A stretch of 45,054 nt of DNA, taken from the NCBI RefSeq assembly GCF_003970795.1, contig NZ_RWKW01000102.1, positions 1-45,054 of the forward strand, read 5' to 3'. The position numbers were made by a program, and so were the translations under genes. Below are positions 1-8,164 of the stretch, in pieces (the stretch's first letter is position 1; each line of letters opens with the position of its first letter). The notes under the pieces are model-generated. The model was not told where the DNA came from. It searched no databases and worked only from the letters and a program-made list of their open reading frames with translations. This DNA is from Aquibium carbonis. Lineage in GTDB: Bacteria; Pseudomonadota; Alphaproteobacteria; Rhizobiales; Rhizobiaceae.

Positions 1-191
1 CCCACTTGCCTGTCATGATCCGGCCCGAACAGGGCGCGGTCACGGAAAGGCGTGGGTGGATGCGGGCATTGGGGACGATGAAGAGAGGATCGAAGGACGG
101 CGTGGATGAGACCGGGGCCATGCCCGTCGTCGCCGCCTCGCGGGCGGCAGCCCGGGGCGGCGACGGAATGCGGTGTCCAGGCAGGCAACCC

Positions 192-208
192 GACGCGACG
201 TTCGCGTC
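192..208 (-). terminator. Hairpin downstream of the pseudoazurin gene
   Basis: A perfect 7-bp inverted repeat (GACGCGA / TCGCGTC) with a 3-nt loop lies about 25 nt past the stop of the pseudoazurin gene on the minus strand. There is no T-run after it, so it is only a possible terminator or mRNA-end stabiliser. I see nothing else assignable in bases 1-231. Confidence 0.3.
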
Positions 209-231
209 ACGCGGTCGCCACGCCGCGAGCC

Positions 232-669
232 TTACTCCACGGCCTGCGCGAACAGATCCTCGAACACCTTCTTGGCCTTGCCGGTCTGCTTCGCCGCCTT
301 GGCCTCCTCGATGTTGCCCGGCTCGCCGACGACGATCAGCGCCACCATGCCCATCGCGTAGTGCGGCTTGCACTGGAGACCGTAGACGCCCTCCTTGTCG
401 AAGGTCACCGAGATCGGCTCGTTGAACTTGGTCTTGAAGGCCTCCGCCGCCTCGGGGATCATCCCCTTCATGGTCTCCACGTTGTGCCCCTTGTCGGTGG
501 GCACGAAATGCACCGTGTCGCCGGGCGCCAGCCTGAGAAAGTCGGGCTCGAACACCATCGCGCCCTTTTCGCCCTTGTTCAGCATCTTCACCTCGAACTC
601 GGCGGCCAGCGCGGCGCCGGACAGGGCAAGCGCAACGCCGATCGTCAGCACGGCAATGATCTTGGTCAT
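232..669 (-). CDS. Pseudoazurin, periplasmic blue copper protein
   Basis: This is a 145-residue type 1 copper protein that shuttles electrons in the periplasm, classically to copper nitrite reductase NirK. Residues 1-22 form a signal peptide ending ALSGAALA. The copper ligands are all visible: His62 (GHNVE), Cys100, His103 and Met108 (CKPHYAMGM). Subtracting the 22-residue signal gives His40, Cys78, His81 and Met86, exactly the numbering known for pseudoazurins. The start was set at the Met directly before the signal peptide; a longer open frame upstream would destroy it. It is divergent from an NnrR-like regulator and shares an upstream region with a TTGCG-N4-CGCAA palindrome, so nitrogen-oxide or low-oxygen control is likely. 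No nitrite reductase gene is in the window, so the electron acceptor is inferred. Confidence 0.95.
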   Translation of the reverse strand: MTKIIAVLTIGVALALSGAALAAEFEVKMLNKGEKGAMVFEPDFLRLAPGDTVHFVPTDKGHNVETMKGMIPEAAEAFKTKFNEPISVTFDKEGVYGLQCKPHYAMGMVALIVVGEPGNIEEAKAAKQTGKAKKVFEDLFAQAVE

Positions 670-744
670 GATGTCGTTTCCTTTCTTGCGACGGCCGATG
701 TGCAACCGTTGGTCGCCGGGATACCGCGGGTGGACCGTCGCGAC

Positions 745-760
745 TTTGCGCGAACGCAAA
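745..760. promoter_or_regulatory. NnrR/FNR-type operator palindrome
   Basis: TTTGCG-CGAA-CGCAAA is a perfect 6+6 bp inverted repeat with a 4-bp centre. TTGCG-N4-CGCAA is the half-site pattern described for NnrR/NNR-type Crp-Fnr regulators in alphaproteobacteria. Its centre is about 83 bp upstream of the pseudoazurin start, which would put a -41.5 class II promoter about 40 nt before that ATG. It is 48 bp from the start of the divergent regulator gene, so autoregulation is also possible. Confidence 0.8.
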
Positions 761-800
761 CAGTCGGTAGAAAGGCCCGGCACGGACAGGAAGCGAGCGC

Positions 801-1502
801 ATGCCGCCACTCGACAGAAGCCTCATCGCCGGCCTGCCCGCCTTCGCCGGCCTGCCGGGCGACCAGCTCGACGCGATCCTCGCCCGGGCGCGCTCCGCTC
901 ACTTTGCCCGCGACGCCGAGATCTTCGGCCAGGACGAGGACGCGACCGCCTTCCACCTGCTCCTGTCCGGCCATGTCCGCGTCGTTCGCACCTCGCCGGA
1001 GGGCCATCAGGTGATCGCGCGCTACATCGCCGAGGGCGAACTCTTCGGCATCGCCATGGCGATGGGGCGCACCACCTATCCGGCCAGCGCCATCGCCGCC
1101 GCAGACTGCGTGGTGCTGACCTGGCCCAACGCCGCCTGGCCCGACCTGCAGGCGCGGGTCCCGGCCTTCGGCGCCTCCGCCTGGCAGACCATCGGCACGC
1201 GCCTGCAGGAAACCCAGGCCACCGTCATGGAAATGGCCACCGAGCAGGTCGAGCAGCGGATCGCGCGCGCGGTGCTTCGCCTGGTGCAGCAGTCGGGACG
1301 CAAGACGCCGGAGGGCATCGAGATCGATTTTCCGATCACCCGCCAGGACATCGCCGAAATGACCGGCACCACGCTGCACACGGTCAGCCGCCTGCTCAGC
1401 GGCTGGGAGCAGCAGGGCCTCGTGCGCGGCGGCCGCCAGAAGGTCACGGTCGTGGACCCGCATGCCCTGATGCTGATCGCCGAAAACCGCCGCAAGGGTT
1501 GA
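801..1502 (+). CDS. Crp/Fnr family regulator, NnrR/DNR-like
   Basis: A 233-residue regulator with an N-terminal cyclic-nucleotide-binding-type beta-roll (about residues 15-125), a long dimerisation helix, and a C-terminal winged helix (about 160-225). The recognition helix reads [11 protein letters not shown]: Ser and Arg of the Fnr-type E-xx-S-R motif are kept, but Glu is replaced by His, which fits a TTGCG rather than a TTGAT half-site. Only one Cys is seen (ADCVV), so there is no FNR iron-sulfur cluster; this suggests a nitric-oxide or redox sensor of the NnrR/DNR type. It is divergent from pseudoazurin with the palindrome at 745-760 between them, and converges on a DUF1858 gene 10 nt downstream. 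The exact signal cannot be read from sequence. Confidence 0.88.
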   Translation: MPPLDRSLIAGLPAFAGLPGDQLDAILARARSAHFARDAEIFGQDEDATAFHLLLSGHVRVVRTSPEGHQVIARYIAEGELFGIAMAMGRTTYPASAIAAADCVVLTWPNAAWPDLQARVPAFGASAWQTIGTRLQETQATVMEMATEQVEQRIARAVLRLVQQSGRKTPEGIEIDFPITRQDIAEMTGTTLHTVSRLLSGWEQQGLVRGGRQKVTVVDPHALMLIAENRRKG

Positions 1503-1512
1503 GTGGACGGGC

Positions 1513-1722
1513 TCAGCCCGCGATCGCCGCCTCCAGTTCGGCCATGAACACCGCCTCCGCCACGCCGTGCTCGCGGCATGCGTCGGCGACGGTGTGGAAG
1601 CCGCCGATCGGGCAGCCGATGCACAGCATGTCGTGGCGGATCATCACCGCGATGGTCCGGGGCCACCGCCGCATGATTTCGTCCACAGGCATGTCTGGGT
1701 CGAGGGGGGAGGCGTGCGGCAT
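1513..1722 (-). CDS. DUF1858 domain protein
   Basis: A 69-residue protein that is one DUF1858 domain: an N-terminal helix (DEIMRRWPRTIAVMIRH) followed by the family's CxGC-type motif (CIGCPIGGFHT) and an ADACREHG helix. The family occurs alone or fused to ScdA/hemerythrin-like and nitrogen-oxide stress proteins; its biochemical role is not settled, but the Cys pair suggests redox or metal chemistry. It is convergent with the NnrR-like gene, and the neighbourhood links it to the denitrification or NO response. The ribosome site is weak. Confidence 0.8.
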   Translation of the reverse strand: MPHASPLDPDMPVDEIMRRWPRTIAVMIRHDMLCIGCPIGGFHTVADACREHGVAEAVFMAELEAAIAG

Positions 1723-1892
1723 GCTGGTTTCTCATCGATCGAGCGCATCATGATCTCACCCGCCGCCCCGCTGGTCGTTGCGCTGGAGCAAGGAAATCGA
1801 TGTCGCCGCCCTGTCGCGCCGTGTCATCCGCCTCTCTCGACCGCGCCGTCCGCGCCTGATAGTCGCTGTGTGGAACGGTCGAGGGAGGAACC

Positions 1893-3281
1893 ATGGTGAC
1901 GGGCGGGATCGAAGGGCCGGGATCTTCGGCTGAACTCGCGACCTTCGCGGCCGGGCTGCGCTTCGAGGACATTCCGGCGTCGGTGGCGGGACGCGCGGTC
2001 GACCTCTTCGTCGACTGGGTCGGCTCGGCGCTGGCCGGCAAGGATGTCCGCCCGGTCGAAACCATCGCCGCTTTCGCCAGGACCATGGGTCCGGCAACCG
2101 GCTCCTGCGAGACCCTGATCGATCGCTCCGTCTCCTCGCCGCTGTTCGCCGCGCTGGTCAACGGCGCCTCCTCGCATGTCGCCGAGCAGGACGACGTGCA
2201 CAATGGTTCGGTCTTCCACCCCGCCGCCGTGGTCTTTCCGGCAGCACTCGCGATCGCCCAGTCCATCCGCGCTTCCGGTCAGGAGTTCATCGCCGCTGTC
2301 ACGGCCGGCTACGAGGTGGGCATCCGCGTCGGCGAATTTCTCGGCCGGTCGCACTACAAGGTCTTCCACACCACCGGCACGGCCGGGACGCTGGCCGCCG
2401 CCGCCGCCGCGGGACGCCTGCTGAAGCTGTCGCCCGATGCCATGCTCCATGCCTTCGGCTCGGCCGGCACGCAGGCCGCCGGCCTGTGGGAATTCCTGCG
2501 CGACGCGGCCGATTCCAAGCCGCTCCACACCGGCAAGGCCGCCGCCAACGGCCTCACCGCCGCCTTCCTCGCCCGCGACGGCTTCACCGGGGCGAGCCGC
2601 ATCCTCGAGGGCCCGCAGGGCATGGCCGCCGGCATGTCGAGCGACGCCGACCCCGCGAAGCTGACCGACCGGCTCGGCACGCGCTGGGCGCTGGCCGAGA
2701 CCTCCTTCAAGTTCCACGCCTCCTGCCGCCACACCCACCCGGCCGCCGACGCGCTCCTGAAGGCCATGACCGACGCGCAGTTGACGATCGGCGACATCGC
2801 GGCCGTCACCGCGCGCGTGCACCAGGCCGCGATCGACGTGCTCGGCCCCGTCGTCGTGCCGTCGAGCGTCCACCAGGCGAAGTTTTCCATGGGTACGACG
2901 CTCGGTCTCATCGCTTTGCACGGCCGGGCCGGCATGGCCGAATTCGATCGCGACCACGCCCGCCCCGATGTCGCCGCGTTCCGCGACCGGGTGACGATGG
3001 TGCTGGACGACGAGGTGAACGCCGCCTATCCCGCCCGCTGGATCGGCAAGGTCGAGGTCGCGACGGCCGACGGGCGCCGCATCGCGGCGCGGGTCGACGA
3101 GCCCAAGGGCGATCCCGGCAACACGCTGTCGCGCAGCGAGATCGACGCGAAGGTGCGTGGCCTTGCCGCTTTTTCCAGCGCCGCGACGCCGCCCGAGATG
3201 GACGCACTGCTCGATCGGCTCTGGAACATCGATCGCGCCAATGCGCTGGGCGCCCTGATGCCCCGCCGCCCAGCCGACTGA
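1893..3281 (+). CDS. MmgE/PrpD family protein (2-methylcitrate dehydratase / cis-aconitate decarboxylase fold)
   Basis: A 462-residue member of the MmgE/PrpD family, which includes 2-methylcitrate dehydratase, cis-aconitate decarboxylase and iminodisuccinate epimerase. Typical segments are LVNGASSHVAEQDD (about residues 88-101), the LHTGKAAANG loop (about 211) and FHASCRHTHPAADA (about 272-285), which carry the conserved His and Lys positions of the family active site. Sequence alone does not separate hydratase, decarboxylase and epimerase activities. The start has a strong GAGGGAGGA site 3-12 nt upstream. It is first in a three-gene operon with an acyl-CoA dehydrogenase and an itaconyl/mesaconyl-CoA hydratase homologue, which favours a C5-C6 di- or tricarboxylate substrate over propionate metabolism; no PrpB or PrpC is present. 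Confidence 0.88.
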   Translation: MVTGGIEGPGSSAELATFAAGLRFEDIPASVAGRAVDLFVDWVGSALAGKDVRPVETIAAFARTMGPATGSCETLIDRSVSSPLFAALVNGASSHVAEQDDVHNGSVFHPAAVVFPAALAIAQSIRASGQEFIAAVTAGYEVGIRVGEFLGRSHYKVFHTTGTAGTLAAAAAAGRLLKLSPDAMLHAFGSAGTQAAGLWEFLRDAADSKPLHTGKAAANGLTAAFLARDGFTGASRILEGPQGMAAGMSSDADPAKLTDRLGTRWALAETSFKFHASCRHTHPAADALLKAMTDAQLTIGDIAAVTARVHQAAIDVLGPVVVPSSVHQAKFSMGTTLGLIALHGRAGMAEFDRDHARPDVAAFRDRVTMVLDDEVNAAYPARWIGKVEVATADGRRIAARVDEPKGDPGNTLSRSEIDAKVRGLAAFSSAATPPEMDALLDRLWNIDRANALGALMPRRPAD

Positions 3282-3319
3282 CGGGTCCGGAAACCAGACG
3301 CAAGGACGAGGGAACGACC

Positions 3320-4492
3320 ATGCCGATCAAGGACCTGCCGCAGGGAGACGAGATCGCCCAGATCCGCGAGAGCGTGCGCAAGCTGTGCGAGACCTTCCCG
3401 CCGGACTACTGGCGCAGGCTCGACCGGGAGAGCGCGTACCCGTCGGAATTCGTGAAGGCCCTGTCGGATGCCGGCTACCTGTCGGTGCTGATCCCCGAGG
3501 CCTATGGCGGTTCCGGCCTGCCGCTTTCGGCGGCGGCCGCCATCCTGGAGGAGGTCCAGCGCGCGGGCGCCAACGGCGCGGCCTGCCACGCGCAGATGTA
3601 CATCATGGGCGCTCTGCTGCGGCACGGCAGCGAGGCGCAGAAGCAGGCCTACCTGCCCGCCATCGCGGCGGGTGAGCTTCGGTTGCAGGCCTTCGGCGTG
3701 ACCGAACCGACGAGCGGCACCGACACCACCTCGATCCGCACCTTCGCCAGGCGCGATGGCGATCACTACGTCGTCAACGGCCAGAAGGTCTGGACCTCGC
3801 GCGCCGAACATTCCGACCTGATGCTTCTGCTTGCCCGCACCACGGCGAAGGAAGACGTCGCCAAGCGCACCGACGGGCTTTCGGTCTTCATCGTCGACAT
3901 GCGCCAGGCGCTGACGGCCGGCATGACGATCAAGCCGATCCGCACGATGATGAACCACTCCACCACCGAGGTCTTTCTCGACAATGTCCGCATCCCGGCC
4001 GAAAACCTGATCGGTGAGGAGGGCAAGGGCTTCCGCTACATCCTGTCGGGCATGAACGCCGAGCGCATCCTGATCGCCGCCGAATGCATTGGCGACGCCA
4101 AGTGGTTCATCGACAAGGCCTCCGCCTATGCCGGCGAGCGCAAGGTCTTCGGCCGGCCGATCGGCCAGAACCAGGGCGTCCAGTTCCCGATCGCCCGCGC
4201 CTATGCGCAGATGCGCGCCGCCGAACTGATGGTGCACCAGGCCGCTTCCCTCTTCGAGGCGGGCGAGGATTGCGGCGAACAGGCCAACATGGCCAAGATG
4301 CTGGCGGCCGAAGCCTCGTGGGCGGCGGCGGAAGCCTGCGTCCAGACCCATGGCGGCTTCGGCTTCGCGGAGGAATACGACGTCGAGCGCAAGTTCCGCG
4401 AGACGCGGCTCTACCAGGTCGCGCCGATCTCCACCAACCTGATCCTGAGCTATGTCGCCGAGCACGTGCTCGGCCTGCCGCGCTCCTACTGA
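3320..4492 (+). CDS. Acyl-CoA dehydrogenase family protein
   Basis: A 390-residue FAD acyl-CoA dehydrogenase with helical N-domain, central beta-domain (FGVTEPTSGTDTTSI, about residues 125-139; VWTSRAEHSD) and C-terminal helical domain (GERKVFGRPIGQNQGVQF; QTHGGFGFAEEYDVER). The catalytic Glu of short- and medium-chain enzymes, normally in the C-terminal YEGT segment, is replaced here by Pro369 (YQVAPISTN). Glu248 in SGMNAERI aligns with the alternative base used by isovaleryl-CoA and long-chain dehydrogenases, so the protein may still be active. It lies 38 nt after the MmgE/PrpD gene and 17 nt before the CoA hydratase gene. The substrate is unknown; a branched or dicarboxylic C5 acyl-CoA fits the context. 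Confidence 0.9.
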   Translation: MPIKDLPQGDEIAQIRESVRKLCETFPPDYWRRLDRESAYPSEFVKALSDAGYLSVLIPEAYGGSGLPLSAAAAILEEVQRAGANGAACHAQMYIMGALLRHGSEAQKQAYLPAIAAGELRLQAFGVTEPTSGTDTTSIRTFARRDGDHYVVNGQKVWTSRAEHSDLMLLLARTTAKEDVAKRTDGLSVFIVDMRQALTAGMTIKPIRTMMNHSTTEVFLDNVRIPAENLIGEEGKGFRYILSGMNAERILIAAECIGDAKWFIDKASAYAGERKVFGRPIGQNQGVQFPIARAYAQMRAAELMVHQAASLFEAGEDCGEQANMAKMLAAEASWAAAEACVQTHGGFGFAEEYDVERKFRETRLYQVAPISTNLILSYVAEHVLGLPRSY

Positions 4493-4509
4493 TCCGGCGA
4501 GGTGGCGTC

Positions 4510-5364
4510 ATGGACGGGATCGACATCGGGCACCTGAAGCAGTGGGTCGGCCGCGAGGATCGGCAGGCCGACGTCGTCACGCCGGGCCTCGTCGAGCGGT
4601 TTCATGCGACGCTCGGCGCGTCGGCGTTCCACGAGGCGGGCGAGGCCCCGCTCGCCATCCACTGGTGCCTGTCGCCGCCGTCCCTCGGTCCGGACGCGCT
4701 CGGCCCGGACGGCCATCCCGTGCGCGGCGGCTTCCTGCCGCCGGTGCCGCTGCCGCGGCGCATGTGGGCGGGCGGTCAACTGGATTTTCATGCACCGCTT
4801 CAGGTGGGGGCGGAAGTCACGCGCGTCTCGCGCATCGCCGATGTCGCCCACAAGGCGGGCCGCAGCGGCGAACTCGTCTTCGTGACGGTGGAACATGCCA
4901 TCGAGAGCGACGGCCGGACGATGCTGAGCGAGCGCCAGGACATCGTCTACCGCCCGGCGGCGGAACCCGGCCTGACGTCAGCCACCGCCCCTCGGCAGCC
5001 TTTGGCCGACCCGCGCAAGGCCGAGGTCAGCGACACCGTCGACGCGACCACGACGCTGCTCTTCCGCTACTCCGCGCTCACCTTCAACGGCCACCGCATC
5101 CATTACGACGTCGACTACGCGCGGCAGGCGGAAGGTTACCCCGGCCTCGTCGTGCACGGCCCCTTGCAGGCGACGCTCATGTTGCATCTCGCCGCGCGCA
5201 TGTCCGGCGGACGAACCCCGCGACGCTTCGCCTATCGCGGCGTCGCACCGCTCTTCCATGGCGCCCCGTTCACGGTCAATGCCGCGGAGGCAAGGCAGGG
5301 GCTGGAACTCTGGTGCGCGGATGCGGCGGCGCATCCGACGATGACCGCGACCGCGGTCTTCTGA
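4510..5364 (+). CDS. Itaconyl-CoA / mesaconyl-C4-CoA hydratase family protein
   Basis: A 284-residue protein of the double-hotdog FAS1-like dehydratase/MaoC group that includes mesaconyl-C4-CoA hydratase (Meh) and itaconyl-CoA hydratase (Ich). The N-terminal half has GGFLPPVPLPRRMWAGG, a hallmark of this group. The C-terminal half has FRYSALTFNGHRIHYDVDYA (about residues 190-209) followed by EGYPGLVVHGPLQATL, which holds the hydratase-2-type catalytic Asp/His region. It is the last gene of a three-gene operon. In Pseudomonas aeruginosa, from memory, ich (PA0878) is grouped with an acyl-CoA dehydrogenase and an MmgE/PrpD gene, plus CoA transferase and lyase genes that are absent here. Function as an itaconyl- or mesaconyl-CoA hydratase is a good inference, not proof. 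Confidence 0.83.
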   Translation: MDGIDIGHLKQWVGREDRQADVVTPGLVERFHATLGASAFHEAGEAPLAIHWCLSPPSLGPDALGPDGHPVRGGFLPPVPLPRRMWAGGQLDFHAPLQVGAEVTRVSRIADVAHKAGRSGELVFVTVEHAIESDGRTMLSERQDIVYRPAAEPGLTSATAPRQPLADPRKAEVSDTVDATTTLLFRYSALTFNGHRIHYDVDYARQAEGYPGLVVHGPLQATLMLHLAARMSGGRTPRRFAYRGVAPLFHGAPFTVNAAEARQGLELWCADAAAHPTMTATAVF

Positions 5365-5389
5365 ACCAGCCGGGCAGGGCGTCGTCCCG

Positions 5390-6586
5390 TCAGGACCGCC
5401 CTTCGAGGCTGGTCTCCAGCGCGGCGGCCTCGGGGAGCGCCTCGGGTTCGTACGCGGCCGCGAGCCCGGACATTTCCTCGCCCGCGGCTTCCCGCACCCA
5501 TTCGCGCCAGATCGCCACCAGCAGCGCCATCAGCACCGGTCCGATGAACAGGCCGAGGAACCCCATCGTTTTCACCCCGCCGATGAGGCCGAAGAAGGTC
5601 GGCAGGAATGGCAGGCTGATCGGCCCGCCGACGAGCCTGGGCCGGATCGTCTTGTCGACGATGAACAGTTCCAGGCTGCCCCATGCGAAGAGGCCGATGC
5701 CGGCCACCGGCGAACCGCTGGCGAGGAGATAGATCGAAACCAGGGTCATGGCCAGCGGTGCGCCGCCCGGTACCAGCGCCAGCAGCCCGGTGATCACCCC
5801 CAGCGTCACCGGGGAAGGAACTCCTGCGATCCAGTAGGCGGTGCCGAGCACGATACCCTCGCCGATGGCGATCAGCGTCATGCCCACCACCGTCGAGCGG
5901 ATCGTCAGGGGAACGACGCGCGAGATCCGCTCCCAGCGGGCCGGCAGGATGCGTTCGCCGATCTTGTCGAGCTCGCCGGCGAAGCTTTCGCCATCGCGAT
6001 AGACGAAGAACAGCACGATCATCATGAACAGCAAGGTCAGGATCAGGTCGAAGGCGCCGCTGCCCGTGGCCAGCACCGCGCGGTAGATGTTGCCGATGTT
6101 GGCGCCGCTGACCATCTGGGCGAGTTCGCCCAGCGCCCCGGGGTGGCCGATGTAGCGGACCCACTGCTCGTCGAGCCACTTTCCCACCAATGGAAGCTCG
6201 GCGATCCAGAACGGCGTCGTCGCGCCGCGCTCGTTGGTCTCGACAGCCCAGCTGAACCAGATGGCGATCTCGTCCAGCGTGTAGGCGATGGCGACCGCGA
6301 TCGGCACCACCAGGAAGAACAGGATCAGCAGGATCGCGATCGTGGCGCCGAGCGTGCTGCTACCGCCGGTCCGGTCGAGCAGATGCCGGTAGAGCGGCCA
6401 GCTGGCGAAGCCGATGACCAGCGCCGCCAGCACCGGCACGAGAAAATCCTGAAAGAAATAGATCCCGGCCGCCGCGATCAGGACCAGAAGCCAGCGCGCG
6501 GCCGAGAGCGGCGGGATCAGGGCGGTGCGTGTCGGGAGCGACGAGCCAAGCCAAGGCTGCTCGTCTCGATTCGCCCGGGGTTCCAT
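5390..6586 (-). CDS. AI-2E family (PerM/UPF0118) transporter
   Basis: A 398-residue inner-membrane protein of the AI-2E exporter family. It has two N-terminal membrane segments (LLVLIAAAGIYFF and a following helix), a third near LILFFLVVPIAVAIA, a soluble middle region, and a cluster of C-terminal membrane segments containing the family's GLLALVPGGAPLAM and PTFFGLIGGVKTMGFLGLF segments. Members have been linked to autoinducer-2 export, Na+/H+ antiport or other efflux, so the substrate is uncertain. The start at MEPRANRDEQ is chosen; an in-frame start 34 codons upstream would add a basic, low-complexity tail. It lies 113 nt after the mannonate dehydratase gene on the same strand and converges with the hydratase operon. 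Confidence 0.87.
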   Translation of the reverse strand: MEPRANRDEQPWLGSSLPTRTALIPPLSAARWLLVLIAAAGIYFFQDFLVPVLAALVIGFASWPLYRHLLDRTGGSSTLGATIAILLILFFLVVPIAVAIAYTLDEIAIWFSWAVETNERGATTPFWIAELPLVGKWLDEQWVRYIGHPGALGELAQMVSGANIGNIYRAVLATGSGAFDLILTLLFMMIVLFFVYRDGESFAGELDKIGERILPARWERISRVVPLTIRSTVVGMTLIAIGEGIVLGTAYWIAGVPSPVTLGVITGLLALVPGGAPLAMTLVSIYLLASGSPVAGIGLFAWGSLELFIVDKTIRPRLVGGPISLPFLPTFFGLIGGVKTMGFLGLFIGPVLMALLVAIWREWVREAAGEEMSGLAAAYEPEALPEAAALETSLEGRS

Positions 6587-6699
6587 CACTGTGGGCTCGC
6601 TGTTGTCCCCCGCTTGTGTCCCAAGTGCCGGCGGTTTGCAAGCGCCCGCTCGAGCCGCACGCCGCCGGGGCGACGAGGAAGCGGCCACCGCTCATCGTC

Positions 6700-7917
6700 T
6701 CAGTCGAGCGTGGCCACCTTCGGATGCGACAGGGCGGTGATGATGCCGCGCAGTTCGGCCAGACCCTTCAGCCGTCCGATGGAGGGATAGCCCGGCTGCG
6801 CCTTGCGGTTCAGGTCGTCGAGAATGTCCTGCCCGTGGTCCGGCCGCATCGGGATCGACCAGTCGGCCCGGCCCGCGGCCTTGCGCCGGTTCTCCTCGCG
6901 CAGCGCGGCGGCCAGCAGCGCGACCATGTCGGTGTCGCCGCCCAGATGTTCGGCTTCGTGGAAGGAGCCCCTGATCGCGCCGGTCTCGCGCTTGACGTTG
7001 CGCAGGTGGAGGAAGTGCACCCGCTCGCCCATCCGCTCCATCATGCCGGGCAGGTCATTGTCCGGCCGTGCGCCGAGCGAGCCGCTGCACAGCGTGATGC
7101 CGTTCGCGGGCGTGTCCACCGCGCTCATGATCGCCTGGTAGTCGGCCTCCGTCGACATGACGCGCGGCAGGCCGAGCAGGTCGAAGGGCGGGTCGTCCGG
7201 ATGGCAGCAGAGCCTCAGGCCGAGATCCTCGGCCACCGGCGCCACTTCGGTCAGGAAATCGATGAAATGCGCGCGCAGCCGCCCGGCGTCGATCGAGCCG
7301 TACTCGTCGAGGTGCCGGCGAACGTCGTCGAGCGTGAAGTTTTCGGCCGCACCGGGCAGGCCGAAGACGACGTTGCGGGCGAGTGCGTCGCGATCCGCCG
7401 CGCTCATCGCCGCGTGACGCGCCCGGGCCGTCTCGGCGATCTCGTCGGGATAGTCGGCAGCGGCGTTGCGCCGCGAAAGGATGTGGATGTCGAAGGCGGC
7501 GAAATCGGCATAATCGAAGCGCATGCAGGTCGCCCCGGTCGGCACCCGCCAGGCCAGCGACGTGCGTGTCCAGTCGAGCACCGGCATGAAATTGTAGCAG
7601 ATCACCTCGATGCCGGCGTCCGCCAGGTTCTTCAGGCTGATCTTGTAGTTGGCGATGTGTTCGCGCCAGGCGCCCTTCTGCTTCTTGATGTCCTCCGACA
7701 CAGGCAGGCTTTCGACCACCTCCCAGCGCAATCCGGAGGGCTGGCCGTCCTTCATCACGGACAGCTCGCGCTGGCGCCTGGCGATCTCATCGGGCGACCA
7801 GACGTTGCCGGTGGTCACATGGTGAAGCGCGGTCACCACGCCTTCCACGCCGGCCTGGAGCATGTCGTCTATCGACACGATGTCCTTCGGTCCGAACCAT
7901 CGCCAGGTCTGTCTCAT
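6700..7917 (-). CDS. uxuA: Mannonate dehydratase
   Basis: A 405-residue D-mannonate dehydratase (E. coli UxuA is 394), a cytosolic TIM-barrel metalloenzyme converting D-mannonate to 2-keto-3-deoxygluconate in hexuronate breakdown. Diagnostic segments are TALHHVTTGNVWSPDEI (about residues 29-45), CYNFMPVLDWTRTSLAWR, CCHPDDPPFDLLGLPR, CSGSLGARPDNDLPGM, HLRNVKRE and MRPDHGQDIL, which include the family's metal-binding Cys, His and Asp. An AGGAG site precedes the ATG. No other uronate gene (uxaC, uxuB, kdgK) is beside it; this solitary placement is common in alphaproteobacteria. Confidence 0.95.
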   Translation of the reverse strand: MRQTWRWFGPKDIVSIDDMLQAGVEGVVTALHHVTTGNVWSPDEIARRQRELSVMKDGQPSGLRWEVVESLPVSEDIKKQKGAWREHIANYKISLKNLADAGIEVICYNFMPVLDWTRTSLAWRVPTGATCMRFDYADFAAFDIHILSRRNAAADYPDEIAETARARHAAMSAADRDALARNVVFGLPGAAENFTLDDVRRHLDEYGSIDAGRLRAHFIDFLTEVAPVAEDLGLRLCCHPDDPPFDLLGLPRVMSTEADYQAIMSAVDTPANGITLCSGSLGARPDNDLPGMMERMGERVHFLHLRNVKRETGAIRGSFHEAEHLGGDTDMVALLAAALREENRRKAAGRADWSIPMRPDHGQDILDDLNRKAQPGYPSIGRLKGLAELRGIITALSHPKVATLD

Positions 7918-8109
7918 GCGCTTCTCCTCTCGCCGGGCTCTTCTTCTAGCCGAAAGCCGCGTGGCGTGGCGATATCAGAACGTCGCGGTGCAGGACATGG
8001 GCAAAAAGCGCAAGCCGATGAGACGGCAGCCATGCCCGTCCGTCGGACCGCTCCGGAGTGGCCCGGGGCGACACACAGCCCAAACGCCCGTGCGCCATGC
8101 GGTTGGTGG

Positions 8110-8129
8110 GGGAGGGCATTCGCCCTCCC
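8110..8129 (-). terminator. GC-rich hairpin after the giant repeat gene
   Basis: A perfect 8-bp stem (GGGAGGGC / GCCCTCCC) with a 4-nt loop sits 36 nt beyond the stop of the giant repeat gene in its direction of transcription. It lacks a clear T-run on the minus strand, so it may be a terminator or a 3'-end stabiliser. The rest of the 247-bp gap (7918-8164) shows nothing assignable beyond the upstream region of uxuA. Confidence 0.45.
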
Positions 8130-8164
8130 GCCTGCACGGCATTTCGCGTCTGGACCGGGGCCCG

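Noticed and set aside
395-1753. A 452-codon plus-strand frame over the pseudoazurin and NnrR genes
   Set aside because: It is out of frame with the Crp/Fnr gene and antisense to pseudoazurin, with no protein-like features.
2486-4492. A 668-codon frame joining part of the MmgE/PrpD region to the acyl-CoA dehydrogenase
   Set aside because: Its first 270 codons are an out-of-frame shadow of the MmgE/PrpD gene. The real dehydrogenase starts at 3320.
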